43,456 nucleotides of DNA from CAYORM01 sp964406375. GTDB lineage: Bacteria > Pseudomonadota > Alphaproteobacteria > DSM-16000 > Inquilinaceae. The stretch is from positions 1-43,456 of the forward strand of contig CAYORM010000023.1 in the NCBI GenBank assembly GCA_964406375.1. Reading direction: 5' to 3'. The translations under genes were made by a program, and so were the position numbers. Positions 1-7,527 of this stretch are shown one piece after another (position 1 is the first letter of the stretch; each line of letters starts with the position of its first letter). The notes under the pieces were generated by a model. That model was given only the letters and a program-made list of their open reading frames with translations. It ran no database searches and was not told the origin of the DNA.

Positions 1-587
1 AGCCGCTCGCCGCCCTCGACCTCAAGCTGCGCCAGGCGATGCAGGAGGAGCTGCGTCGCATCCATCGCGAGAGCGGCGGCACCTTCGTCTTTGTCACCCA
101 CGACCAGGGCGAGGCGCTGGCGCTGTCCTCGCACATCGCCGTGATGCAGGCCGGCCGGATTGAGCAGGAGGGTCCGGCGGAGGACATCTATCTGCGGCCG
201 CGCAGCCTCTTCGTCGCCGGCTTCATCGGCGAGACCAACATCCTCGAAGGCGAGCGGCGCGGCGGCGTCCTGCGCTTGGCCGGCGGCTCGGCCGTCATTC
301 CTGCGCCAGGGCCGGACGGGCCAGCCGCGGTCGCCATCCGCCCCGAACGCATCCGCACCGGCGAGGCCGCGGCTGCGAGCGAGGTGCGGGTGGAGGCGAG
401 GGTGCTCGAGACGGTCTTCCTCGGCACCGTCCGCCGTCACCTCTTCGAATTGCCGGGCGGCACCCGCATGCGGGTCGATCTCGGCGACGTCACCGAGCGT
501 CCGGCGATGCCGGCGGGAGCCGCAACGATCCTCGGCTGGCAGCAGGCCGACCAGGTCGTCTTCGAAGGTCAGAGGGAAGCATCATGA
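1..587 (+). CDS. ABC transporter ATP-binding protein, spermidine/putrescine (PotA) type, 5' partial
   Basis: C-terminal 194 residues of an importer ATPase; the N-terminus with Walker A and the signature motif lies outside the window, and the reading frame is open from base 3. The visible part opens in the D-loop (PLAALDLKLR), followed by the switch histidine in VFVTHDQGEAL, the usual PotA continuation (AGRIEQEGPAEDIYLRP) and a C-terminal TOBE-like beta domain over roughly the last 110 residues. It would energise uptake at the cytoplasmic face of the membrane with the two permeases at 3002-4611. The stop overlaps the next start (ATGA at 584-587), so it is translationally coupled to the enolase-superfamily gene. 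The family is clear; the transported compound is unknown. Confidence 0.9.
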   Translation, partial: PLAALDLKLRQAMQEELRRIHRESGGTFVFVTHDQGEALALSSHIAVMQAGRIEQEGPAEDIYLRPRSLFVAGFIGETNILEGERRGGVLRLAGGSAVIPAPGPDGPAAVAIRPERIRTGEAAAASEVRVEARVLETVFLGTVRRHLFELPGGTRMRVDLGDVTERPAMPAGAATILGWQQADQVVFEGQREAS

Positions 588-1741
588 AGATCGCCCGCGT
601 CGAGTGCTGGCCGCTGCGCATCCCCTATCGTCACCCGGAGGTGAGTGCGCTGGTCGACCGTGCCGGCGTGACCGACGTCGTCGTCAAGGTGACGACCGAT
701 GACGGTCTGGTCGGCTGGGGGGAATGCACCCGCGCCGCCGACGCCGCCGGCATCGCCGACGCGGTGCGGGCGATGACGCCGATCGTTCTGGGCCGCAGCC
801 CCTGGGAGCGGGCGGCGATCACGCAGGACATCTATGTCGCCGGCGGCTGGCAGTTCCAGCCGATGACCGGGAACTTCGCCTTCGCCGGCATCGACATGGC
901 GCTGTGGGATCTGTGCGGCAAGGCGGCGGGGCAGCCGATCGTCAACCTGCTCGGCGGGCCGCTGCGCCAGTCGGTCGACTATTTCTATTACCTCAACCGC
1001 GGCACTCCGGACGCGATCGCCGAACAGGTCCGCGACGGGTTGGCGCGCGGCTATGGCGTCTTCTATCTCAAGGTCGGGGTCGACGGGGCGGCGGAGGAGC
1101 GGATGCTCGAGGCGGTGCGCGCGACCGCGCCCGCGGCGAAGATCCGCATCGATGCCAACCAGGCCTGGGCGGTGCCCGATGCGGTGCACTGGCTACGCCG
1201 GTGGGACGCCGCCTTCGGAATCGATTTTGCCGAGGCGCCGGTGCCGATCCATCCCGAGGCGCTGATGGCCGAGGTCAAGGCGCGCAGCGGCGTCGCCCTC
1301 TGCGTCAATGAGGGGCTGTGGACGGTTCCCGACGCGATGCGGGCGGTCGAGTCACGCTGCGGCGACTATCTCTGCTTCAGCACCTACTGGGTCGGCACGG
1401 TCGCCCGCTTCCAGGTGATCTGCGAGGCGGCCGCCTTCCGGGGCTGGCGCATCTGCAAGCACACCCATGGCGAGTTCGGCCTCGCGGCGGCGCTGGGCCA
1501 GCATCTGATGCTGGCGATGCCGGCAGTGTGCGACGGCAACCAGCAGACCGCGCAGGTGATGGAGGATGACATCCTCACCGCGCCCGTGCCGATCGCCGAG
1601 GGACCGCGCTGGGGCCTCATCACCGGCCCGGGATTGGGTGTCGAGGTCGATGAGGAGAAGGTCGCCCGATACCACGACGCCTATCTGCGGCTGGGAGAAT
1701 ACCCGGTCTACGGCAGCCGTTTCGAACGGCCGGCCGCCTGA
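584..1741 (+). CDS. Mandelate racemase/muconate lactonizing enzyme family protein (enolase superfamily)
   Basis: 385 residues, full length for the superfamily: N-terminal capping domain (about 1-125), then a TIM barrel. The three Mg2+ ligands are visible as D190 (RIDANQ), E217 (FAEAP) and E243 (VNEGLW). K163 (YLKVG) matches the second lysine of the KxK motif, but the first position is Y161. H293/H295 (KHTHGE) lie where the mandelate-racemase histidine falls, but the partner aspartate position reads S266 (CFSTYW). These enzymes abstract a proton alpha to a carboxylate, giving racemisation, dehydration or cycloisomerisation. The gene lies inside an ABC-importer operon, so the substrate is probably the imported compound or its product. 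The specific reaction cannot be assigned. Confidence 0.85.
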   Translation: MKIARVECWPLRIPYRHPEVSALVDRAGVTDVVVKVTTDDGLVGWGECTRAADAAGIADAVRAMTPIVLGRSPWERAAITQDIYVAGGWQFQPMTGNFAFAGIDMALWDLCGKAAGQPIVNLLGGPLRQSVDYFYYLNRGTPDAIAEQVRDGLARGYGVFYLKVGVDGAAEERMLEAVRATAPAAKIRIDANQAWAVPDAVHWLRRWDAAFGIDFAEAPVPIHPEALMAEVKARSGVALCVNEGLWTVPDAMRAVESRCGDYLCFSTYWVGTVARFQVICEAAAFRGWRICKHTHGEFGLAAALGQHLMLAMPAVCDGNQQTAQVMEDDILTAPVPIAEGPRWGLITGPGLGVEVDEEKVARYHDAYLRLGEYPVYGSRFERPAA

Positions 1742-1779
1742 GGCCGGTGCCGCCATCGTTCAGGGAGAGGAGGAACGAG

Positions 1780-2919
1780 ATGGACACCGACAAGACCCGC
1801 GCATCGCTGATCCGGGTGCGCAATTTCATGCCGATGGGACGCCGCGGCTTCGGCCTCGCGGCCGGCTCGCTGGCGGCGATGGCCGCGCTGCCCTTCGGCC
1901 GTGCCAGCGCCCAGACCTCAGTTACCTTCCTGGGCTGGCAGGGTTATGACGAGGGGCTGTTCGCCAGCGATTTCATGCAGCAGAACGGCATCGAGCTGCA
2001 GACCACCTATATCGGCAACAATGACGAGATCGTCACGCGGCTCGCTTCGGGCGGTGTCGGCTCGATCGACCTCGTGACGCCCTATATGGGCTATGTGCCG
2101 CTGCTGGCCTCGGCCGGGCTGATCCAGCCGATCGACACCGCCAAGGTGCCGAACATGGCTCATATGATGGAGCCGTTCCGCAGCGATCCGAACGTCAATC
2201 TCGACGGCCAGCTCTGGGGTGTGCCCTTCACCTGGGGCTCGGCGCCGATGATGTACAACCCGGCGGCGATCCCCGAGGCGCCGCAATCCTGGATGGACCT
2301 GTTCAAGCCGGAATATGCCGGCAAGGTCGGCATGATGGATGACCCGCTGGGCAACATCATGCTGGCGGCGATCCTGGCGACCGATGCCGATGTCGCGACG
2401 ATGCTGACGCCCGAGCAGCTCACGGCGGCGATCGACTTCCTGATCCGTGTGAAGAGCATCGCGCGCACCGTCGCGGTGAGCTGGGGCGATCTCGCCGATT
2501 CGCTGGCCCGCAACGACGTCATCATCACCTTCTCAGGCTGGGAGACGATCCGGAAGTTCGCCGCCGATCTCGGCGCCGAGATCGCCTACACCTACCCGCA
2601 GGAAGGCACCTACGCCTGGCTCGACACCTATTGCATCGTGGCGGATGCGCCCAATCCGGATGCCGCCCACGCGCTGTGCAACGAGATCATCGGCCGCGAG
2701 GCGCAGCTGATGATCGGCAGCGAGATGCTGCAGGGCATCGTCAGTACGGAAGGCGTCGAGGCGCTGCCCGAGGATGCCCGCTCGCTCTATCCGTATGACG
2801 ATATGGACTCGTTCTCGGCCCGGGCCCGGTTCTTCGCCTTCCCGCCGCTCGAGAGCGACGGGGTGCATGCCACCTTCGACGACTGGCAGACCGAGTACGA
2901 GCGGTTCCGGACCGCCTGA
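1780..2919 (+). CDS. Periplasmic substrate-binding protein of a polyamine-type ABC transporter (PotD-like), Tat-exported
   Basis: 379 residues. ATG 1780 is chosen because a strong AGGAGG-type site (about 1766-1773) precedes it; an in-frame upstream ATG at 1747 lacks one. The leader has a twin-arginine motif (GRRGFGL, R21-R22), a hydrophobic stretch, and a probable cleavage site after ASA at about 44, which suggests folded export by Tat. The mature part begins VTFLGWQGYDEGLF and has the two-lobed extracellular solute-binding pattern of the spermidine/putrescine family. It would deliver ligand to the permeases encoded just downstream. The ligand is unknown: PotD-like proteins also bind opines, amino-acid derivatives and other organic cations. 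Confidence 0.88.
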   Translation: MDTDKTRASLIRVRNFMPMGRRGFGLAAGSLAAMAALPFGRASAQTSVTFLGWQGYDEGLFASDFMQQNGIELQTTYIGNNDEIVTRLASGGVGSIDLVTPYMGYVPLLASAGLIQPIDTAKVPNMAHMMEPFRSDPNVNLDGQLWGVPFTWGSAPMMYNPAAIPEAPQSWMDLFKPEYAGKVGMMDDPLGNIMLAAILATDADVATMLTPEQLTAAIDFLIRVKSIARTVAVSWGDLADSLARNDVIITFSGWETIRKFAADLGAEIAYTYPQEGTYAWLDTYCIVADAPNPDAAHALCNEIIGREAQLMIGSEMLQGIVSTEGVEALPEDARSLYPYDDMDSFSARARFFAFPPLESDGVHATFDDWQTEYERFRTA

Positions 2920-2931
2920 CGGCTGATCAGG

Positions 2932-2964
2932 ACCGCCGGGCCTTGCATTAGCGGCCCGGGCGGT
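2932..2964 (+). promoter_or_regulatory. Intercistronic hairpin between binding-protein and permease genes
   Basis: ACCGCCGGGCC (2932-2942) can pair with GGCCC-G-GGCGGT (2953-2964) around a 10-nt loop, giving an 11-bp stem with one bulged G. No T-run follows, so it is not a typical intrinsic terminator. In ABC operons such structures often stabilise the upstream mRNA or reduce read-through, so that binding protein exceeds permease. That role is inference. Confidence 0.45.
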
Positions 2965-3001
2965 TCCGCTGGCCCTCCGACAGGGGACCCCCGACGATCC
3001 G

Positions 3002-3838
3002 ATGAAGCGCGGCAGCACCCTTCTGATGGTCGCCCCGGCGGCGATCGTCTTCCTCGCGATGTTCGCGGGACCCTTCATCTATTTCTTCGTCATCAGCTTC
3101 TGGCGGAAGCAGTCCTTCCGCTTCGTGCCCGACTTTACCCCGGCCAATTACGCTGACGCGCTGTCGGGCGCCAATCTCGAGATCCTGCTGCGCACCGTCG
3201 CGATCGCCGGGACGGCGGCGCTCGCCAGCGTCACCATCGGTTTCGTCTATGCCTTCGTGGTTCGCTTCAAGGCGGGCCGCTGGGCGATGCCGATGCTGTT
3301 CGCGGCGATGACGACGCTGTTCGGCGGCTATCTCATGAAGATCTATGCGTGGAAGACCATCCTCGGGAATGAGGGGCTGGTGAATACCGCGCTCGGCTCG
3401 CTCGGGGTGATCAGCGCGCCAATCGAGGCGCTGTTCTACAGCCCCTTCGCGGTGCTGCTGACCTTCGTCAACTTCCTGCTGCCCTTCGCCATCCTGCCGA
3501 TCTACGCGGCGATGCGCGGCATCTCCGACGCCGAGCTCGCTGCGGCGCGGGATCTCGGCGCGGGCCCCTGGCGCGTTCTGTCCGATGTCGTCGTGCCGCG
3601 CGCGCGCAACGGCATCGTCACCGCCTTCATGTTCTCGTTCCTGCTCGCGGCGGGAGACTACGTCACCCCGCAACTCGTCGGCGGCACGATGACGATGATC
3701 GGCAATATGATCGCGCTGCAGTTCGGGCAGCGCTTCAACTGGCCGCTGGGCGCGGCGCTCTCCTATGTCGTGCTGGCGACCGGCCTCATGAGCATCCTCG
3801 TCTTCCGCCTCGGCATGTCGTTCTGGCGGCCGCGATGA
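3002..3838 (+). CDS. ABC transporter permease, PotB type
   Basis: 278 residues with about six hydrophobic helices. The conserved cytoplasmic EAA loop of importer permeases is visible near residues 178-210 (ELAAARDLGAGPWRV, then VVVPRARNGI), which contacts the ATPase. It begins with a short positively charged N-terminus and a first membrane helix (about 8-28). The start at 3002 has only a distant purine-rich stretch (AGGGGA near 2981), so initiation may be weak. It ends in an ATGA overlap with the second permease (3835-3838), typical of paired subunits made in equal amounts. It forms half of the membrane channel of the importer encoded from base 1. Confidence 0.9.
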   Translation: MKRGSTLLMVAPAAIVFLAMFAGPFIYFFVISFWRKQSFRFVPDFTPANYADALSGANLEILLRTVAIAGTAALASVTIGFVYAFVVRFKAGRWAMPMLFAAMTTLFGGYLMKIYAWKTILGNEGLVNTALGSLGVISAPIEALFYSPFAVLLTFVNFLLPFAILPIYAAMRGISDAELAAARDLGAGPWRVLSDVVVPRARNGIVTAFMFSFLLAAGDYVTPQLVGGTMTMIGNMIALQFGQRFNWPLGAALSYVVLATGLMSILVFRLGMSFWRPR

Positions 3839-4611
3839 CCGAGACGACATCCCTGACCTGGCGGCTTCTGGCGGCACTCCTCGTCATCTTCCTCGTCTCG
3901 CCGCTCGTCCTGGTGGTGGTCTTCGCCTTCACCGACCGCTCGATCGCCAACTTCCCGATCGAGGGGCTGTCGCTGCGCTGGTGGGCGGAGATGACGGCGC
4001 ATCGCCGCTTCTCCGAGGCGTTCTGGAATTCGATCATCCTGGCCGGGGTGGTCGGGCCGGTCTCGGCCGCGATCGGCACGCTGGCGGCGCTCGGCTTCAC
4101 CCGCATGTCCGCCCGCGGCGCCGCGATCGGCATGACGATCCTCAGCCTGCCCTTGATGATGCCGCCGCTCGTCCTCGCCGTCGCGGTGATGACGGCCGTG
4201 GTCAGCGCCGGCATCACCCTCAGCCTCGGCACGGTGATCCTGGCGCATCTGCTGTTCACCCAGCCCTTCGTCATCCTCGTCGTCTATGCCCGGCTCGCCA
4301 CCTTCGACCGCGCCATCATCGACAGCGCGCGCGATCTCGGCGCCTCGCCGCTGCGCGCCTTCTTCACCGTGGTGCTGCCCGTCGTCCAGCCGGCGGTGGT
4401 CGGCGCCGCGCTCTTCGCCGTCGCGCTCTCGCTCGACGATTTCGTGGTGACGCTGTTCACGATCGGTGAAGGGAACACGCTGCCGATCTTCGTCTGGGGG
4501 ATGATGCGCACCGGGCTGCAGCCGACCGTGAACGCCATCGGTACGGTGATCATCCTGCTCTCGGTCGGTTCGACGCTGCTGGCGATGTGGCTGACCCGGT
4601 ATCGCGGATAG
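3835..4611 (+). CDS. ABC transporter permease, PotC type
   Basis: 258 residues, usual length for PotC. About six transmembrane helices: the first covers about 10-30, after the short N-terminus that overlaps the upstream permease. The EAA loop is near residues 160-190 (SARDLGASPLRAFF, then VVLPVVQPAVVG), followed by the ALSLDDFVVTLF segment characteristic of this permease subfamily. It pairs with the upstream permease and with the ATPase and binding protein encoded earlier in the operon. The SDR gene follows after 15 bases, so it is probably co-transcribed. Transport specificity cannot be read from the sequence. Confidence 0.9.
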   Translation: MTETTSLTWRLLAALLVIFLVSPLVLVVVFAFTDRSIANFPIEGLSLRWWAEMTAHRRFSEAFWNSIILAGVVGPVSAAIGTLAALGFTRMSARGAAIGMTILSLPLMMPPLVLAVAVMTAVVSAGITLSLGTVILAHLLFTQPFVILVVYARLATFDRAIIDSARDLGASPLRAFFTVVLPVVQPAVVGAALFAVALSLDDFVVTLFTIGEGNTLPIFVWGMMRTGLQPTVNAIGTVIILLSVGSTLLAMWLTRYRG

Positions 4612-4626
4612 GCGAAAGGCGGGACG

Positions 4627-5427
4627 ATGGGACTGCTCGAAGGCAAGAGCGTGGTGGTGACCGGCGGCGCATCCGGCATCGGCCGGGCCGGCGCCGAGCT
4701 GATGGCGGCCGAAGGTGCCCGTGTCGCCGTCGCCGATATCGACGAGGCGGGCGGCGAGGCGGTCGCAGCGTCGATCCGCCGGGCGGGCGGCGAGGCGATC
4801 GCGGTGCCGGTCGATGTGCGCGATGCGGCGCGGGTTGCGGCGATGGTGGCGACGGCCCGAACGACGTTCGGGCGCATCGATGCCCTGTTCCACAACGCGG
4901 TCAGCGTGCCGCTGGTCAACCACTGCGACGCACGCATCACCGAACTCGACGATGCCGTCTGGTCACAGATCGTCGATCTCGTCCTGACCGGCACCTTCCA
5001 CTGCGTTAAGCATGCCGGCCGGGTGATGCTTGAGCAGGGGGGCGGCTCTATCATCCTGACCGCCACCGTCGATGCGCTGATCGGCCAGGCGGGGATCGAC
5101 GCCTACACCGCGGCCAAGGGTGGCGTCGTCGCGCTGACGCGTTCCGCGGCGGCCGGGCTCTCGCCCGCGGGGGTGCGGATCAACGCATTGTGCCCGGGTT
5201 TCGTCGAGACCCCGCACCAGGCGGCGTTCCTCGATGATCCGGCAGGACGGGCGGCGATCCAGGCGCTGCATCTCATGCCGATCATGCAGCCGCGCGACGT
5301 GGCGGAGTTCGCGGTGTTCCTGGCTTCCGACCGTGCCCGCTACATCACCGGTGGCATCTTCCCGGTCGATTCCGGCTATACCGCCTTCAAGGGTGGTGAC
5401 GAGACACGGCGCGTCGTCGCCAGCTGA
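4627..5427 (+). CDS. SDR-family NAD(P)-dependent oxidoreductase with altered catalytic tetrad
   Basis: 266 residues, one Rossmann domain. The nucleotide-binding motif TGGASGIG spans 12-19, and D38 (ADID) suggests NAD preference. The catalytic YxxxK is Y160/K164. Two other tetrad positions differ from the family norm: the serine 13 residues before the tyrosine is threonine (T147, TATVDAL), and the asparagine usual in the NxxG-type segment is valine (V119, DLVLTGTF). The NNAG motif is HNAV (89-92). It ends the ABC/enolase operon and probably oxidises or reduces an intermediate of the imported compound. It may have reduced or altered activity. It should not be confused with the canonical SDR at 19433. 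Confidence 0.82.
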   Translation: MGLLEGKSVVVTGGASGIGRAGAELMAAEGARVAVADIDEAGGEAVAASIRRAGGEAIAVPVDVRDAARVAAMVATARTTFGRIDALFHNAVSVPLVNHCDARITELDDAVWSQIVDLVLTGTFHCVKHAGRVMLEQGGGSIILTATVDALIGQAGIDAYTAAKGGVVALTRSAAAGLSPAGVRINALCPGFVETPHQAAFLDDPAGRAAIQALHLMPIMQPRDVAEFAVFLASDRARYITGGIFPVDSGYTAFKGGDETRRVVAS

Positions 5428-5515
5428 CAGGGCGGGTCCGGCCCCCGCCGCCGGCCTGCCGGTCGGGCCGCTGCAGCGTCCCGCATGCGATCGATCGTCG
5501 AGCGATAATCACCTG

Positions 5516-5544
5516 TTGACGCCGTGCGGGACCGGTCGTATCAC
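5516..5544 (+). promoter_or_regulatory. Sigma-70-type promoter of tRNA-Leu
   Basis: TTGACG (5516-5521), a 17-nt spacer and TATCAC (5539-5544). Transcription would begin about 7 nt downstream, just before the mature tRNA 5' end at 5558. The rest of 5428-5557 shows nothing recognisable. Confidence 0.6.
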
Positions 5545-5557
5545 CGGGGTCCCCACT

Positions 5558-5644
5558 GCCCAGGTGGCGGAATTGGTAGACGCGCAGGTTTCAGGTACCT
5601 GTGGCCGAGAGGTCGTGGAAGTTCGAGTCTTCTCCTGGGCACCA
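5558..5644 (+). tRNA. tRNA-Leu (anticodon CAG)
   Basis: Full cloverleaf. The acceptor stem is GCCCAGG (5558-5564) with CCTGGGC (5634-5640). The anticodon stem is CAGGT/ACCTG with loop TTCAGGT, placing anticodon CAG at 5592-5594, which reads the CTG codon favoured in this GC-rich sequence. A long class II variable arm (about 5602-5615) is diagnostic of Leu. The T-arm is GGAAG/CTTCT around TTCGAGT. Discriminator A at 5641 is followed by an encoded CCA (5642-5644). It has its own promoter and terminator. Confidence 0.97.
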
Positions 5645-5749
5645 TTCGATCCCGCCGGGGCGGGCGCGCGGAGCAGGCGCCCGGCGGCGGCAGCGCCCCG
5701 GACGGGGCGGCGCCGGGCGGGTGCGATGCCGGCCAGACGCGACATCGTC

Positions 5750-5777
5750 GGCCCGCTCTGACAGGCGGGCCTTTTTT
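5750..5777 (+). terminator. Intrinsic terminator downstream of tRNA-Leu
   Basis: GGCCCGC (5750-5756) pairs with GCGGGCC (5765-5771) around an 8-nt loop, followed directly by six T (5772-5777). It ends the tRNA transcript about 100 nt after the CCA end. Confidence 0.8.
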
Positions 5778-5838
5778 ATGCCGGCCGCCGGGGCCGCGCC
5801 CCGGGGCGGACGGCATCAGCGAGGAGCACCGGCGCGCC

Positions 5839-6465
5839 GTGCCAGCCGTGTCATCGGACCCCATCCTCTATGAAGGCGATCTGCCCGACGGTCTCGACCT
5901 CGGCCCCGTGGTGGCGGTGGACACCGAGACGATGGGCCTCAACCCGATGCGCGACCGGCTCTGTCTCGTCCAGCTCTCCGCAGGCGACGGCAAAGCCCAT
6001 CTCGTCCGCTTCCGCCGCGGCGTCTACGACGCGCCCAACCTGAAGCGGCTGCTCGCCGATCCGGCCTGTCTCAAGATCTTCCACTTCGCCCGATTCGACC
6101 TCGCCGCCCTTCGGGTCTGGCTCGGCGTCGACTGCGCGCCGGTCTGGTGCACCAAGATCGCCTCGAAGCTGGTGCGGACCTTTACCGACCGCCACGGTCT
6201 GAAGGATCTGTGCCGGGACCTGCTCGATGTCGAGCTGTCCAAGCAGCAGCAGAGTTCGGATTGGGGGGCGGAGACGCTGAGCGTCGAACAGCTCCGCTAC
6301 GCCGCGAGCGACGTGCTCCATCTGCACCGGCTGAAGGCGGTGCTGGAGGCGAGGCTGGCGCGCGAGGAGCGGACGGCGCTGGCCGAGGCGTGCTTCGCCT
6401 TCCTGCCGGCGCGGGCCCAGCTCGATCTCGGCGGGTGGGACGAGCCGGACATATTCGCCCATTGA
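5839..6465 (+). CDS. rnd: Ribonuclease D, short form (3'-5' exoribonuclease)
   Basis: 208 residues if started at GTG 5839, which has GAGGAG about 12 nt upstream; GTG 5848 is the alternative. The open frame reaches back through the tRNA and terminator, so starts further upstream are rejected. All DEDDy exonuclease residues are present: D28 and E30 (VDTET), D87 (ARFDLAAL), Y154 and D158 (YAASDVLHL). It trims 3' tails of tRNA precursors and other small RNAs in the cytoplasm. It has no HRDC domain after the exonuclease fold, unlike the longer E. coli enzyme; the short form is usual in Alphaproteobacteria. It sits directly behind a tRNA gene and ahead of kdsD. Confidence 0.9.
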   Translation: MPAVSSDPILYEGDLPDGLDLGPVVAVDTETMGLNPMRDRLCLVQLSAGDGKAHLVRFRRGVYDAPNLKRLLADPACLKIFHFARFDLAALRVWLGVDCAPVWCTKIASKLVRTFTDRHGLKDLCRDLLDVELSKQQQSSDWGAETLSVEQLRYAASDVLHLHRLKAVLEARLAREERTALAEACFAFLPARAQLDLGGWDEPDIFAH

Positions 6466-6523
6466 GGCGGGGCCGCGGCGAGAGGAGGGCCGGCGGCGCG
6501 CCGGCGAGAGGATCGGAGCGAAG

Positions 6524-7519
6524 ATGACACAGGTCTCGAAGGTTGGCGCGCCGGGTGTGATGGCGGCCCCGTCGCGGATTCGGGCCGCCGCTGTCGAGGC
6601 CCTGCGGACCGAGGAGCGGGCGCTCGGCGCGCTCGCCGAAGCGCTCGACGGTTCGTTCGATGCGGCGGTAGAGGCGCTCGCCGCGGTCGAGGGGCGGGTG
6701 GTCGTCACCGGCATCGGCAAGAGCGGCCATGTCGCGCGCAAGATCGCCGCCACGCTGGCGTCGACGGGCACGCCCGCCTTCTTCGTGCATCCGGCCGAAG
6801 CGAGCCATGGCGATCTCGGCATGATCAGCCGCTCGGACGCGGTGATCGCCCTGTCGAATTCGGGAAACGCGGCAGAACTGAGCGACATCGTCGCCTATAC
6901 CCGCCGCTTCGGCATTCCCCTCATCGGCATGACCTCGCGCCGGCCCTCGATGCTGGCCGACCGGTCCGATGTGGTGCTGATGCTGCCGCCGGTGCCGGAA
7001 GCCTGCCCGATGGGGCTCGCGCCGACCACCTCGACGACGCTGATGATGGCGCTGGGCGATGCGATCGCCATCGCGCTGCTCACGCAGCGGGGCTTCACCA
7101 GCGACGACTTCAAGATCTTCCACCCGGGCGGTGCCCTCGGCAAACGGCTGGTGCGGGTCACCGACATCATGCATGCGGGCGACCTGCCGCTCGTGCGGCC
7201 GGGCTGCCCGATGAGCGATGCGATCCTGGAGATGACGCGGGTCGGCTTCGGTGTCGTCGGCGTCGCCGGAGAGGATGGGTCGTTGATCGGGATCGTGACC
7301 GATGGCGACCTGCGTCGCCACATGGCCGACGATCTTCTGACACGTGACGTCGCTACCGTGATGACCGCGCACCCGCTGACCATCCGGCCGGGCGCGCTGG
7401 GTGAAGAGGCGCTGGCGATGATGAACGACCACCGTGTGACCTGTCTGTTCGTGGTCGAGAATGACCGGCCGGTCGGCCTCGTCCGGGTGCATGACTGTCT
7501 GCGGGCGGGCCTCGTCTGA
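6524..7519 (+). CDS. kdsD: D-arabinose-5-phosphate isomerase (KpsF/GutQ family)
   Basis: 331 residues, the normal length. An N-terminal SIS domain (about 30-175) carries the sugar-phosphate motifs TGIGKSGHVARK and SNSGNAAEL. The family motif HPGGALGKRL is followed by two CBS domains (about 205-265 and 270-330). It converts ribulose 5-phosphate to arabinose 5-phosphate, the first committed precursor of KDO in the LPS inner core. ATG 6524 follows a GAGAGGA-type ribosome site. It heads the run kdsD, lptC, lptA, lptB, which links KDO-lipid A synthesis to LPS export. kdsC, which sits here in enterobacteria, is absent. Confidence 0.95.
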   Translation: MTQVSKVGAPGVMAAPSRIRAAAVEALRTEERALGALAEALDGSFDAAVEALAAVEGRVVVTGIGKSGHVARKIAATLASTGTPAFFVHPAEASHGDLGMISRSDAVIALSNSGNAAELSDIVAYTRRFGIPLIGMTSRRPSMLADRSDVVLMLPPVPEACPMGLAPTTSTTLMMALGDAIAIALLTQRGFTSDDFKIFHPGGALGKRLVRVTDIMHAGDLPLVRPGCPMSDAILEMTRVGFGVVGVAGEDGSLIGIVTDGDLRRHMADDLLTRDVATVMTAHPLTIRPGALGEEALAMMNDHRVTCLFVVENDRPVGLVRVHDCLRAGLV

Positions 7520-7527
7520 GCGGCGCC

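Noticed and set aside
5524..5838. Longer RNase D starting upstream of the tRNA
   Set aside because: The extension would translate through the tRNA gene and its terminator; homology starts only near VSSDPILYEGD.
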